From assembly GCF_014836445.1 (NCBI RefSeq), contig NZ_JACSQV010000002.1, forward strand, positions 435,247 to 499,246: a DNA stretch of 64,000 nt. Reading direction: 5' to 3'. Under the pieces are notes generated by a model, which was given only the letters and a program-made list of their open reading frames with translations, had not been told where the DNA came from and searched no databases. The stretch comes from Cellulomonas avistercoris. GTDB taxonomy: Bacteria > Actinomycetota > Actinomycetes > Actinomycetales > Cellulomonadaceae. The position numbers and the translations under genes were made by a program. This document shows, piece after piece, positions 49,849 to 61,519 of the stretch. Each line of letters opens with the position of its first letter. The first letter of the stretch is position 1.

Positions 49849-51372
49849 ATGGTCAAGATCCAGACGCCCCGGTTCGTCGACGGCGAGGTGCGGTTCACCG
49901 CCACCGAGCTCGTCCGCAACCACCGGTACGAGGCGCGGCTGGCCGGTCCGGCGGAGTTCGGGACGATCGACCGTCCGGTGCACCCGAACGCGAGCGGCAC
50001 GGCGGCGAAGATCGGCGTGCCCCTCGTCGACGCGCCCTCCGGGCCGTACGTCGCGCAGGTCGTCGACGTCGGCGTGACGCCCGAGGTCGTGGTCGCGGAG
50101 AGCGAGTTCCACGTGGTCGGCACGGTGACGGCCGACGAGGAGCCGCCGCCCGCGCGCGTGCAGCTGGCGCGCACGGCGACGACCCCCACGAGCGACGTCG
50201 TGCTCACGCAGGAGATCCTGCGGGTCACGCGGGCACGCCGGTTCGCGGAGTACCAGCTGCACGTCGACCGCTCGCTGCAGCGCGAGACGAACGGGGCGTT
50301 CTCGCCCGCGGCGTACGACGTGATCCTGCGCGCCACCCGGGAGTTCCTCGAGCGCGACACCACCACGATCATCGACCCCGGCGGCAACTACCTCGAGGGC
50401 GGCAACCTCCCGTACCTCGAGAACGTCGCGAGCCGGTACCCCGACGCGCGCCTCGGCCGCACGGCCGCGGACGGCGTGGCGGACATCGACGAGGAGCTGC
50501 TGGCCCGGCCGGCGCCCGTCGAGCTCATCTGGACGTACTGGAACGAGGAGGGCGCGTCGTTCCAGGCGATGAACCTCATCCTCGCGCGCTTCCAGAACCG
50601 GCGGCTGCCGAACGGCCTCGCGCTCGAGCGGTTCTCCCTGAGCTACCTGCGGCCGCTGCGCAACCTGCTGTACACGTGGGGCGACCACGAGATCGACCGC
50701 CTGACCGTGCGGCGCCGCGCGGCCGAGTACGAGTACGAGTACGGGCTGAGCCTCATCGGCCGCGCCGTGCCCGGCTCGTTGCAGTACGTGGAGCGGCGCA
50801 GCCAGTTCCTCGAGTCCTTCCACACGCTGCTGCACGAGGCGCTGCGGTTCCATCGGCTCGACGACGACACCACGGTCGTGGCGGACGGGTTCCCCGTCCT
50901 CAACGCGCTGCGCGACCTGCACCGGACCCTCGCGCCGGGCGCGGAGAACCAGTTCGACGGCGTGGCGCTGCAGTCGCGCGTCGAGACGATGGCCATGCAG
51001 TACGTGCTGGCCCAGCCCGAGATGCGCGAGTTCCTGGGCGGGCGGCCGATGGTGCCGTACGAGGAGCCCTGGATGGACAAGGTCGACACGGTGCGCACGC
51101 TGTGCGGCTGGGGCGACACGTCCGTCATGAGCTTCCACGAGCTGGCGGTGCACGGCGAGCAGCTCGTCATGAGCGTCCGCTGGGGCGACTGGAGCGACAT
51201 CTCGCTGACGGCCGACTCGGCCGCCAACTGGGCCCGCCTCATGCGCGACCCCGTGCACCGGTACGTGCACGCGTACCGCACGGTCACGGGGGTGGACCTG
51301 CAGCTCGGGGTCGACGCGACGATGCCGGCCGTGCTGCTGGCCCGCCGCAGCCGCGCACGCGTGCGGGCCTAG
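49849..51372 (+). CDS. Large protein of unknown function, sigma-54 operon
   Basis: A 507-residue protein, unrecognised. Residues 1-90 look like an Ig-like beta domain ('PRFVDGEVRFTATELVRNHRYEARLAG', 'YVAQVVDVGVTPEVVVAESEFHV'). The rest is mixed, with conserved-looking stretches 'VELIWTYWNEEGASFQAMNLILARFQN', 'LRNLLYTWGDHEIDRLTVRRRAAEYEYEYGLSL' and 'GWGDTSVMSFHELAVHGEQLVMSVRWGDWSDISL'. No catalytic motif is evident and no membrane segment. 11 bp after the metallopeptidase, GAAGGGAAG before the ATG. Similar proteins with a domain for large assemblies come to mind, but I cannot assign one. Confidence 0.85.
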   Translation: MVKIQTPRFVDGEVRFTATELVRNHRYEARLAGPAEFGTIDRPVHPNASGTAAKIGVPLVDAPSGPYVAQVVDVGVTPEVVVAESEFHVVGTVTADEEPPPARVQLARTATTPTSDVVLTQEILRVTRARRFAEYQLHVDRSLQRETNGAFSPAAYDVILRATREFLERDTTTIIDPGGNYLEGGNLPYLENVASRYPDARLGRTAADGVADIDEELLARPAPVELIWTYWNEEGASFQAMNLILARFQNRRLPNGLALERFSLSYLRPLRNLLYTWGDHEIDRLTVRRRAAEYEYEYGLSLIGRAVPGSLQYVERRSQFLESFHTLLHEALRFHRLDDDTTVVADGFPVLNALRDLHRTLAPGAENQFDGVALQSRVETMAMQYVLAQPEMREFLGGRPMVPYEEPWMDKVDTVRTLCGWGDTSVMSFHELAVHGEQLVMSVRWGDWSDISLTADSAANWARLMRDPVHRYVHAYRTVTGVDLQLGVDATMPAVLLARRSRARVRA

Positions 51373-51383
51373 GGGCGTGCGAC

Positions 51384-52439
51384 GTGCTGGACCTGACGTC
51401 CTCGCTGTTCCTCGGCCTGCACCACCCGGCGGGCGGCCCCGGGGGGTGGGCGTCCCTGACGACGGGCCGTGCCGCGGCGCTCGACGAGCCGGCAGCCGCC
51501 CGCCGGGTCGCCGCACGCGTCGCGGCCCGGCTCGGGGCTCCCGCCGGCGTCGTGCACCGCTCGGTGCTGCACGCGCTGGTCGACGTCGTGGACCTGCTCG
51601 CGCCGTCGGTCGTGCTGGTCGACGCGGCGGCGTACCCGCTGGTCAGGCTCGCGGCGGGGGCGACGGCGCCCGTGGTGCGCACGTTCGGGCACCACGACGT
51701 CGACGACGTCGTGCGGCTGCTCGCGGGCGAGCGCGCGGGACGCGGCTGGGGCGCGCGCAGCGGGCGGCCCGTCGTCGTGACGGACGGCTGGTGCGCCGCG
51801 TGCAACCGGCCGGCGCCGCTCGCGGCGCTCGAACGCGTCGTGCGCGCGGCGGGCGGCACGCTCGTCGTCGACGACACGCAGGCGTTCGGGGTCCTCGGCC
51901 CCGGCGGGTCGGGCACGTGGCGCTGGGCCGGGGGCCGGCCCGTCGGGGCCGTGCAGGTCGTGTCGCTGGCCAAGGGCCTCGGGGCGCCCCTGACGGTGAC
52001 GACCGGGCCGCGGGACGTGGTCGCGCGCCTCGCCGTGCACGGCACGCGCTGGCACGCGAGCCCGCCCACCGCCGCCGACCTGCGGGCCGCGGACCGCGCG
52101 ACGGACCCCGCGGGCGGTCCGGCGCTGGCACGGCGCCGACGCCGCCTGTGGTGGCTGGTCCGCGCGCTGCGCGCAGGCCTGCGGCGGTGGGGCCTCGCGG
52201 TCGTGGGGCGCCCGTTCCCCGTGGTCCACGCGTGCGTCCCCGACCCGGCACGGGCCGCGCGCGTGCTGCGCGGGCGCGGCGTCCGCACTCTCGTGCTGGC
52301 CCCGGCGTGCCTGCCGCAGCCGGTCCTGACGTTCGTCGTCACCGCGGAGCACGCACCGGCCGACGTCGAGCACGTCCTGGCCGCCCTGCGCGGCGCCGTG
52401 CCGCGCACCGGCCACGCCCCGACGGCGGTCGCGCGATGA
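51384..52439 (+). CDS. PLP-dependent alpha-oxoamine synthase-like enzyme (fold type I)
   Basis: A 351-residue aminotransferase-fold enzyme. 'GTLVVDDTQAFGVLGPGGSG' (Asp163/164) and 'VQVVSLAKGLGAPLTV' (Lys197 would hold PLP) resemble 8-amino-7-oxononanoate synthase and 2-amino-3-ketobutyrate ligase, which join an amino acid to an acyl-CoA. It is shorter than those (about 390), mainly at the N-terminus. 'VVRTFGHHDVDD' matches the family's substrate loop. GTG 51384; 11 bp after the large protein gene. It overlaps the amidohydrolase gene (ATGA). The substrate is unknown. Confidence 0.82.
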   Translation: MLDLTSSLFLGLHHPAGGPGGWASLTTGRAAALDEPAAARRVAARVAARLGAPAGVVHRSVLHALVDVVDLLAPSVVLVDAAAYPLVRLAAGATAPVVRTFGHHDVDDVVRLLAGERAGRGWGARSGRPVVVTDGWCAACNRPAPLAALERVVRAAGGTLVVDDTQAFGVLGPGGSGTWRWAGGRPVGAVQVVSLAKGLGAPLTVTTGPRDVVARLAVHGTRWHASPPTAADLRAADRATDPAGGPALARRRRRLWWLVRALRAGLRRWGLAVVGRPFPVVHACVPDPARAARVLRGRGVRTLVLAPACLPQPVLTFVVTAEHAPADVEHVLAALRGAVPRTGHAPTAVAR

Positions 52440-53227
52440 TCGTCGACGCCCACTGCCACGCCGGGCTGGGCGACGTCATGCCCGACCCGCTGGGCGACGA
52501 GCGCCCCGACGCCGCGCTGCACCGGTACGCCGCGCGCGCCCGGCGCGCCGGTATCGACCACACGCTGCTCATGGCCCCGCCGTCGGACGACTACCCCGCC
52601 GCCAACCGGCGGGTCGCGCGCATCGTCGCCGCCGACCCGCGCCGGTGGACGGGTGTCGTGTTCGTCGGCACGCGCCCCGACGCGGGCCGCATCGGGACCA
52701 TGGTCACCACGGCCGTCGACGCGTGGGGGTTCCGCGCGGTCAAGGTGCACTGGCGGGACGGCCCGATGACCGACGAGGTCGCGCGCGTCGCCGACGCCCG
52801 CGGGCTGCCGGTGGTGCACGACCCCGGCGGCGACGTCGACCAGGTCGCGCACTTCGCCGCCCGCTGGCCCGACGTCGCGTGGGTCGTGCCGCACCTGTCG
52901 TCGTTCGCCGACGACTGGCGCGCGCAGACCCGGTTCGCCGACCTGCTCGTGCGGCTGCCCAACGTCCACACCGACACGTCGGGCGTCCGGTACGTCGACG
53001 TGCTGCTCGACGCCGTGCGGCGGGCGGGCGCCCACAAGGTGCTGCTCGGCACCGACGGGCCCTACCTGCACCCGGCCGCCGAGCTCGCGAAGGTGCGCGC
53101 GCTGCCGCTCGCGCGCGAGGACCTCGCGCTCGTCCTGGCGGGCAACGTCCGCCGGCTCGTCGCCGCCGTCCGCCGGACGCCGGCCACCACCCCCGTCCCG
53201 GTCGGACGCCGGGACCTGTCCACGTGA
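52436..53227 (+). CDS. Amidohydrolase_2 family protein (ACMSD-like)
   Basis: A 263-residue TIM-barrel metal hydrolase. 'VDAHCHAG' supplies the HxH metal pair (His6, His8); 'FRAVKVHW', 'LPVVHDPGGDVDQV', 'VVPHLSS' and 'LLGTDGPY' give the remaining ligands (His, His, Asp). The family catalyses decarboxylations or C-N/C-O hydrolysis on small acids. It is coupled to the PLP enzyme, so both may act on the same intermediate; that is inference. Confidence 0.88.
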   Translation: MIVDAHCHAGLGDVMPDPLGDERPDAALHRYAARARRAGIDHTLLMAPPSDDYPAANRRVARIVAADPRRWTGVVFVGTRPDAGRIGTMVTTAVDAWGFRAVKVHWRDGPMTDEVARVADARGLPVVHDPGGDVDQVAHFAARWPDVAWVVPHLSSFADDWRAQTRFADLLVRLPNVHTDTSGVRYVDVLLDAVRRAGAHKVLLGTDGPYLHPAAELAKVRALPLAREDLALVLAGNVRRLVAAVRRTPATTPVPVGRRDLST

Positions 53228-53791
53228 GGAGACCGACATGTCGAGCATCATGATCGAGCCCGGGACGATGCTGCCGGCGCCGCCGCTGTCGACGAGGCCG
53301 GCGCCCCGGTACGCGGGGCTCGGGTTCGCCGAGGTGAAGCCGCACAACGTCCGCGGCATCCTCGCCGGGCTGGCGAGCATCCAGAAGCACCGGCTCGCGG
53401 CGGCGCAGCCGTACACGCAGGCGTTCCTGCTCACGTACCGCCACCAGCCCGGCGACCCCGCACCGCGTGCCGTCGTGCCGTACCTGCTGGTGCCGGGCGC
53501 GCGCACCACGGCACCGGCCCGCCCGAAGGACAAGAACGTCGTGGGGTGGTTGGGCACGCTCGGCGACTGGTACGCGCTGAGCCCCGCGCCCCTGCCCCTG
53601 CCCGCGCACCCCGAACCGCGGTGGGGCACGGACGTCGGGCCGGTCGTGCGCGGGTCGATGGTCGAGCCGCTGGTCAGGTACGCGTTCTTCCGGTTCTCGG
53701 ACTACCGACGGGCCAAGGAGGACATCACGCTGCGCAAGCAGCCGCACCAGCCCGGAGCCGACGTGGCCTGGAAGGAGATGGCGGAGTACCT

Positions 53792-55282
<1,491 letters not shown>

Positions 55283-55784
55283 GCCGGCCCCCGTCCGCCA
55301 CGCGGCCGAGCGGGACCCGCGGGCCGCGGCGTCACCGGACCCGCGTCGACCCCCCACCGACCGACGACGCTCCCCCTGCGTCGGAGCAACCGCACGGCAC
55401 CGCGAGCGGCGTCCGGGCGTCCGGCTCCGCAGCGGTGCGGCCCGGTCTGCTCCCGTCCCGGCAGTCTCTGCCCCGGTCGGACCCCGGTCAAGGGTGCGCC
55501 CGTGATACATGACCGGGCCACCGGATCGACGCTCCCAGCCTGGAGGCTCGACGCTCGAACCCCCCGACCGGACGGCATGCGGACCACCCGTGCCTGCGAC
55601 GCTGCCGACGGCGACGGCAGCGCTCCCGCCACGGTGCGAGCAGCGTGCCGAGCCGCGCGGCCGGACCCCGGCACGGGTCCCCGCGGAGCATGGGACCCGC
55701 GATCCGGTCCGCGCCGGGAAGGTCGGCGCAGGTCGTCGCCGCGAACACCTACTGCGGGGGCGCGGGCGCAGGTAGCCTCCGGCG
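55283..55784. other. Divergent intergenic region, activator and FtsX operon
   Basis: About 500 bases with no supported gene. It must hold the activator promoter (minus strand) and the start of the ABC operon (plus strand, -10 at 55773). I found no -24/-12 element with the required 10-base spacing on either strand and no copy of the GGGTGCGAA repeat, so the activator is probably not autoregulated through sigma-54. Confidence 0.5.
55773..55778 (+). promoter_or_regulatory. -10 hexamer TAGCCT, leaderless start of the ABC operon
   Basis: TAGCCT ends 6 bases before the ATG at 55785 and there is no ribosome binding site, which suggests a leaderless mRNA. -35 unclear. Confidence 0.4.
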
Positions 55785-58700
55785 ATGCGCACCGGCGGTC
55801 TGCTGACCCGACGCGCGAGGGCGCAGGGCGGGCTGCTCGCTCTGGCCGGCGTGCTCGCGGCGCTGGCCTGCGCCGTCGTCGTCGCGATCGTCGGGCACCT
55901 CGACGTCGCGGCACGCACCGGGCTCGTGACGGCGCTGCGCGACGCGCCCGCGACGTCGGCCGCCGCACGGTTCACGACGACGCTCTCCGACACGCCCGAC
56001 GAGCAGGACGCGGCGGCGCAGCGGATCCTCGCCCGGCGCCTGGGCCACCAGCCGGTCGACGTCCACAGGTCGGCGCGGTCCGAGCCGCTCCCCCTCGTGC
56101 CCGGCGGTGCAGCGGCGGGCGGTGACGCGTCGGGAGGGCTCGGTGCGACCTCCGACGGCGCGCTCGAGGTCTCCATCGGCGCCCAGGAGCCCGGCCTCGT
56201 CGTCACGTCGGCGGGGACGTGGCCCACGGACGCCCCCGACGCCGTCGCGGTGCCGGCCGACCTCGCGACGTCCGCCGGCCTGGCGGTCGGGGACGCGCTC
56301 GCGCTCGGTGCGGGCGACGACGCGCGCGCCTTCGTGGTCGCCGCCCTGTACGAGCCGGACGACGCGCGCGACCCCGCGTGGTTCGACGAGGCCGACGACG
56401 GCGCCGACCCCGTGGCGCACCCGGTGCTGGTGTCCGCGTCTGCTCTGGCCGACGCCCCGCAGCGGGTCCGGGTGCACTGGACGGTGGTCCCCGACCTCGA
56501 CCGGGTGCGCCCGGCGGACCTGACACCCCTGCGGGCCGCGCTCGAGGGCACGAGGGCAGCGCTCCACGAGGACGACGACGTCATGGTCCTCGGCGTCACG
56601 GCGACCGGTGGCCTGGGCGGGCTGCTCGCGAGCACGGACGCGGACCTGGTCGCAGCCCGGAGCGTGTCCGTGCCCGCGGCGGCGCTCACGGCGCTCGTCG
56701 TGATCCTCACGTTCGGCCAGGTGTCGCGCATGCTCGTCGACGCCCGCCGCCCCGAGACCGTGCTCGTGCGCTCGCGCGGCACGACGCGCGGGGCCGTCGT
56801 CGGCGCGTCGGCGATCGAGGGTGCACTGGTCACGGGCCTCGGCGCGGTCCTCGGTGCGGTCGTCGGCGGGACGCTCGTCACGGCCACCGCGGGCGGCAGC
56901 GCGCCGGGCACCGTCGTGGCGGGCGGGGTGCTCGCCGTCGTCGTCGTGGGCACGGCGACGCTCGCCGCGGCGGCGTGGCAGGGCACGGCCGACGGTCGCG
57001 CCGAGACGCGTCGTCGTGCGGTCCCCGGCTCGCTCGCGGCCGGAGCGCTCACGCTGCTGGCGGGCGTGACGGCCCTCGCCGTCTGGCGGCTGACCGACCG
57101 CGGGTCCCCCGTCCGCGTGGACGCCGCCGGGCGGGCCGTGCTGGACCCGCTCGCGGCCGCGGCACTGCCCCTCGCGCTCGTGCTCGTCGCGCTGGTCGCG
57201 GCCACGCTGCCGGGGCCCGTCGCCGGGCTGCTCGCGCGCGCGGCGTCCCGGCGGCGCACGCTCGACCCGGTCCTCGCTGCCCGGCAGGTGGCCCGGCGGC
57301 CGCTGCCGCACGCGACCGCCGCGACGTTCGTCGCGCTCACCGTCGCGACGACCGTGGTCGCCGCGGCGTTCACGGGGTCGTGGCACGCCCACGCCCGCGA
57401 CCGTGCGGACGCCGCGGTCGGCGCGGACATCCGCCTCGACCTCGGGCGCGACCCCGGGCCGGGCGGCGCCGGGGCGCACGCGGCGCGGGTGGCCGCGGTC
57501 CCCGGGGTGACCGGGGCCGCGCCGGCCCGCGTCGACCGCACGGCCATCGGGTCCGTCGAGGGGCGCACGGTCGCCCTGCCCCCGGCCGGACGCGCGGCGC
57601 TGCCCGTGACGGGCGCCGCCACGCTCGCCGACGCGCTCGCGCCCGGTGCGGCGGACGGGCTGCCCCTGCCGGCGTCCGCGACCCGCCTCGACCTGGAGGT
57701 GACGCCCACGGCCGGCGACCCCGGCGGCGACGCGCCACCGGTCGTCGGGGCCGTCGCGTGGATCGCCTCGGCCCCGGGGACGCTCACGCCGCTCCCGCTG
57801 GCGCGGGACACGCGGCAGGACACCTGGACCGCTCCGCTGCCGGCCGGGGACGCCGCGTGGCGGGTCCTCGCGGTCGACGTCGCACCGCGCGGCACGGCCG
57901 GGTATGCCGTCGCGGTGACGCGCGTGACGACCGACGCCGGGGACGGCGCCGTCGGGCCCGGGGACGTGCCCTGGACCGCCTGGCAGCTCGCACCGACGCC
58001 GGTCGCGCTCGACGTGGCGCAGGGACGTGCCGACGTGCCCCGACGGGTGGCCGCCGGCGCCTCGACCGCACCCGTGCGGCTGACCGCCGGCGCCGTCGAG
58101 CCACTGCCGGTCGCGCTCGGCGCGTCCCTGGCGACCGCGCTCGACCTGGGCACGGGCGGGACGACGACCGTGCGCGTCGCCGGTGCGGACCTCCCGGTGA
58201 CGGTCGCGGCCGTCGTCCCGGTGGTCCCCGGCAGCGGGCACCGGAACGCGCTGCTGGCCGACCTCGACGGGATCGAGGCCGCGCTGCTGCGCGGTGGCGT
58301 CGCCGACCCGCCCGCGGCGCACGAGGTCTGGGTGGACGTCGCCACCGCCCGCCCGGACACGCTCGTCGCGACGGTGGTCGATGCACTGGGCGCCCCACCG
58401 CGCGCGGTCGCGACCGCCGTGCCACGACCCGCACCGCTGCTCCAACCCGCGCTCACGCTGCTCGCGGCCGCGGCCGCCGCGACGGCGCTCCTGGCCGTCG
58501 GCGGGCTCACCGTGACCGTCCGGGCGGCGGACCGGCGTCGGTCCGCCGACGAGCGCGTCCTGCTGGCGCTCGGCGTCGCACCCGCGCGGCAGGCACGGGC
58601 CCGGTCCGCCGAGCTCGGCGCCACGGTGCTGCTCGCCGCGGTCGCCGGGGCCCTCGGCGGTGCCGCCGTCGCGCGGCTGACCGTCGCCACGCTCGTGGGG

Positions 58701-58865
58701 GCGACCAGCGGCACGGCTCCCGACGCCCCCACGCTCGCGGTGGCGTCCGGGGTCGAGGCCGGCGCCCTCGTGGCACTGCTCGCCGTCCCGGCGGCCGGCG
58801 TGGCCGCCGTCCTGATCGTGTCGGCCGTGGGTGTGCGGGCACGCGCGACGGGGGTGCGCGCATGA
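55785..58865 (+). CDS. FtsX-type ABC transporter permease (large)
   Basis: A 1026-residue membrane protein of the MacB/LolCDE-like exporter class. An N-terminal helix (about 16-38) is followed by a large extracellular region (40-290), an FtsX-type helix bundle (about 295-500), a second extracellular region (about 540-880) and a final bundle (about 885-1020, 'LLALGVAPARQARARSAELGATVLLAAVAG'). First of four overlapping genes. Such systems handle lipids, lipoproteins or peptide antibiotics; the substrate cannot be told. Confidence 0.85.
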   Translation: MRTGGLLTRRARAQGGLLALAGVLAALACAVVVAIVGHLDVAARTGLVTALRDAPATSAAARFTTTLSDTPDEQDAAAQRILARRLGHQPVDVHRSARSEPLPLVPGGAAAGGDASGGLGATSDGALEVSIGAQEPGLVVTSAGTWPTDAPDAVAVPADLATSAGLAVGDALALGAGDDARAFVVAALYEPDDARDPAWFDEADDGADPVAHPVLVSASALADAPQRVRVHWTVVPDLDRVRPADLTPLRAALEGTRAALHEDDDVMVLGVTATGGLGGLLASTDADLVAARSVSVPAAALTALVVILTFGQVSRMLVDARRPETVLVRSRGTTRGAVVGASAIEGALVTGLGAVLGAVVGGTLVTATAGGSAPGTVVAGGVLAVVVVGTATLAAAAWQGTADGRAETRRRAVPGSLAAGALTLLAGVTALAVWRLTDRGSPVRVDAAGRAVLDPLAAAALPLALVLVALVAATLPGPVAGLLARAASRRRTLDPVLAARQVARRPLPHATAATFVALTVATTVVAAAFTGSWHAHARDRADAAVGADIRLDLGRDPGPGGAGAHAARVAAVPGVTGAAPARVDRTAIGSVEGRTVALPPAGRAALPVTGAATLADALAPGAADGLPLPASATRLDLEVTPTAGDPGGDAPPVVGAVAWIASAPGTLTPLPLARDTRQDTWTAPLPAGDAAWRVLAVDVAPRGTAGYAVAVTRVTTDAGDGAVGPGDVPWTAWQLAPTPVALDVAQGRADVPRRVAAGASTAPVRLTAGAVEPLPVALGASLATALDLGTGGTTTVRVAGADLPVTVAAVVPVVPGSGHRNALLADLDGIEAALLRGGVADPPAAHEVWVDVATARPDTLVATVVDALGAPPRAVATAVPRPAPLLQPALTLLAAAAAATALLAVGGLTVTVRAADRRRSADERVLLALGVAPARQARARSAELGATVLLAAVAGALGGAAVARLTVATLVGATSGTAPDAPTLAVASGVEAGALVALLAVPAAGVAAVLIVSAVGVRARATGVRA

Positions 58866-61519
58866 CCCGCCCGCTGACGCTCACCCGCCTGGCGCGCCGC
58901 CAGCTCACGACCGACCTCGGTGCGGTGCTCGCCCTCGCCACCACGACGGTCCTGGCCACCGCGCTCCTCACGGCGTGGCCGCGCGTCGTGGACCACGTCG
59001 TCGCGCAGGACCGGGTCGAGGCCGTCGCCGCACTGAACGCCGTCACGCGAGACCTCACACCGCCGATCCCCCCACCGGTGTGGTTGCCGGGCGTGCCGTC
59101 GCACGACGAGCTGGCCGCCGCGCTCACCACCGTCGCCGCCGAGGGCGAGGAGCTCGTCGACGGCCTGGGTCCCGAGCTGCGGTCGGTCGTCGGACCGCCC
59201 GAGCACGTCGTCGTCGCCCCCGGGTTCAGCATCGAGCTCGGCGTCCGTGACACGCCGTTCTCGACCATGTCCCTCTCCGCCGTCGTCGACCCCCGTGCCG
59301 ACGAGCGGGTCCGTGTCGTCGAGGGCCGTGCCCCGCAGGCTCCGGCGGCGCCCCCCGAGGTCGAGTTCATGCTGTCGACGGCCGCCGCCGAGGAGCTCGG
59401 GTGGCGGGTCGGCGAGACCCGGGCGTCGCTCCAGGCGTCCGTGCCCGTCGTCGCTCGTCTCAGCGGGACGTTCGAGCCGGTCGACCCGGCGTCGTCCGCG
59501 TGGAGCCACACCAGTCCCCTGCTCACCCCGGTGCACGCCGGCAGCGAGAACGCGGGCTGGAGCGCGCAGGCCGCGGGCCTCGTGCACCCCGACGCCCTGG
59601 CCCGGCTGACCTCACCCGTGGTGCTGTACGTGCAGCGCTGGGTCCCGGTCCGCGCGGAGGCGGTCGCCGGCGCCGATCCCGCCCGGCTCGTCGCCGACCT
59701 CGAGCGTGCCCGTGCGGACCTCGCCCTGCGGTCGGAGACCCACGCGGCCGTCGAGGCCGCGCAGCAGCGGGCGACGGCCGTCACGGCCGTGCTCGGCGTC
59801 GTCGCCACCGGCGCGCTGGGCACCGCCGGGGTGGCGCTGTGGCTCGGTTCGGTGCTCGTCGCGCAGCGCCGTGGCGCCGCGCTCGTGCTGCTGCGCTCCC
59901 GCGGCATGTCCGCGCGTGCCCTCCCGATGCTGGTCGCGGCGCAGACGCTCGTCGCCACCGTGCCGGGCGGGGTCCTCGGCACCGTCGTCGGGCTCCGCCT
60001 CGCGCCGGGGCCGGTGCGCCTGGCGGACCTGGTCGCGCCCGCGCTGGCGACGGTCCTGACGGCCGGCCTGGCTGCGTTCGCGGCGTGGCGCCGCAGCCGG
60101 CAGGTCGCGCCCGTGCGGCGCGCGCACCACCCGTGGCGGTGGGTCGCGGAGCTGCTCGTCGTGCTGGCGGCGGGCACGGCCGCCGGGCTCGTCGCCTCGT
60201 CACGCGACGCCGGCGACCCCGTCCTCGCCGCGCTGCCGGTACTGCTCGGCGTCGCCGCCGCGGCCGTGGGTCTGCGGCTGCACCCGCTGCTGCTGGCGCC
60301 TGCGGACCGGCCGGCCCGCCGGGGACGCCGGCTCGGCCCCTTCCTCGCCGTCGCGCAGCTCGCGCGCGCCGGCACGGGCGCGGCGGTACCGGTCGTGGGC
60401 CTCGTCGTCGCCGGCGGCACGGTCGCCCTCATGGCCACGGTGCTGTCGGTGGTCGACGCGAGCACCGAGGAGAGCGCGGCGCGCGGTGCGGGCGGCGACG
60501 TGCGGCTCGAGATCCTGCAGACCGCCGCGGGGCGGACACCGCTGACCTCCGACGACGTGGCCGCGGTCGCCGACGTGCCGGGCGTCCGGGCGGTCGCCGC
60601 CGTCCGCGACGGGGGCCGTGCGACGCTCAGTACCGGCGACGGGACGGACGCGGTGTCCGTGCTCGTGGTCGACGCCGCCGCGCTGTCAGCGGTGCAGCGG
60701 TCCCTGCCGTCCGCCGTCCGGTCCCCGCTGACCACCCTGGCCGCGGACGGGGACTCGCTGCCGGGCGTGCTCCTGCCACGGTCGGCCGGCGTCGCGACCG
60801 GTGCCGAGGTCGCGATCGGACGGGGCCCGGACGAGGCACCGGTGGCGGCCGTGGCCGTCGTCGGTGAGGCGCCCGGAGTGGCGAGCGGCACCGCGTGGGT
60901 CGTCGTCGACGACACGACGTGGGCACCTCCCTCCGGCGCCCCCGACGCCGTCGGGTCCGTGCTCGTCGGGCTGCAGCCCGGGTCCGACCCCGACGTGGTC
61001 GCCACCGCCGTCGACCGCGTGCTCGACGGACGCGTGAGCGTGAGCGCGCTGGCGGACCGGGTCCAGGACGCGCGTGCGGGCGCGCTCACGGCGGGGCTGC
61101 GGTCCGCGCTCGGCGCCGTCGGCGTCGTCACGGTGACCATCGCCGCGCTCGTGCTCGGCCTGGCGCTGCTCGGCGGAGCCCCGCCACGGGAGCGCGCCGC
61201 GAGCGTGCTGGCCGGTCTCGGGGCGCCCCGGGCGCTGCGCCGGCGCCTCGTGGTCGGCGAGTCGTTGGGGCTGCTCGCCGCGGCGCTGCCCGCGGCCGTC
61301 GCCGTGGCCGCCGCGCTGCCGCTGCTCGTGCTGCGGGTCGTCGACCTGCGTGTCTTCACCGGTACCCCCACGTCCACGACGGCCACCACCGACCCCGTCC
61401 TCGTCGTCGGCCTCGGTGGGCTCGGTGTCGTCCTCGGTGGCGCGGCCGTGCTGGTCGCCACCGTGTCCGCCCGCCGGGCGGCCGCGTCCGGTCCGCTGCG
61501 AGAAGGAGGAGCACCATGA
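58862..61519 (+). CDS. FtsX-type ABC transporter permease
   Basis: An 885-residue partner permease with the same plan: N-terminal helix (18-38), extracellular domain (40-300), central bundle with 'QRRGAALVLLRSRGMSARALPMLVAAQTL' (the FtsX cytoplasmic loop), a second extracellular domain (about 545-730) and a final bundle with 'ERAASVLAGLGAPRALRRRLVVGESLGLL'. ATG overlaps the preceding stop (ATGA). It likely dimerises with the larger permease. Confidence 0.85.
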   Translation: MTRPLTLTRLARRQLTTDLGAVLALATTTVLATALLTAWPRVVDHVVAQDRVEAVAALNAVTRDLTPPIPPPVWLPGVPSHDELAAALTTVAAEGEELVDGLGPELRSVVGPPEHVVVAPGFSIELGVRDTPFSTMSLSAVVDPRADERVRVVEGRAPQAPAAPPEVEFMLSTAAAEELGWRVGETRASLQASVPVVARLSGTFEPVDPASSAWSHTSPLLTPVHAGSENAGWSAQAAGLVHPDALARLTSPVVLYVQRWVPVRAEAVAGADPARLVADLERARADLALRSETHAAVEAAQQRATAVTAVLGVVATGALGTAGVALWLGSVLVAQRRGAALVLLRSRGMSARALPMLVAAQTLVATVPGGVLGTVVGLRLAPGPVRLADLVAPALATVLTAGLAAFAAWRRSRQVAPVRRAHHPWRWVAELLVVLAAGTAAGLVASSRDAGDPVLAALPVLLGVAAAAVGLRLHPLLLAPADRPARRGRRLGPFLAVAQLARAGTGAAVPVVGLVVAGGTVALMATVLSVVDASTEESAARGAGGDVRLEILQTAAGRTPLTSDDVAAVADVPGVRAVAAVRDGGRATLSTGDGTDAVSVLVVDAAALSAVQRSLPSAVRSPLTTLAADGDSLPGVLLPRSAGVATGAEVAIGRGPDEAPVAAVAVVGEAPGVASGTAWVVVDDTTWAPPSGAPDAVGSVLVGLQPGSDPDVVATAVDRVLDGRVSVSALADRVQDARAGALTAGLRSALGAVGVVTVTIAALVLGLALLGGAPPRERAASVLAGLGAPRALRRRLVVGESLGLLAAALPAAVAVAAALPLLVLRVVDLRVFTGTPTSTTATTDPVLVVGLGGLGVVLGGAAVLVATVSARRAAASGPLREGGAP

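Noticed and set aside
55652..55672. Second -24/-12-like element (GGCACGGGTCCCCGC)
   Set aside because: GG and GC are 11 bases apart rather than 10, and the -12 half does not match.
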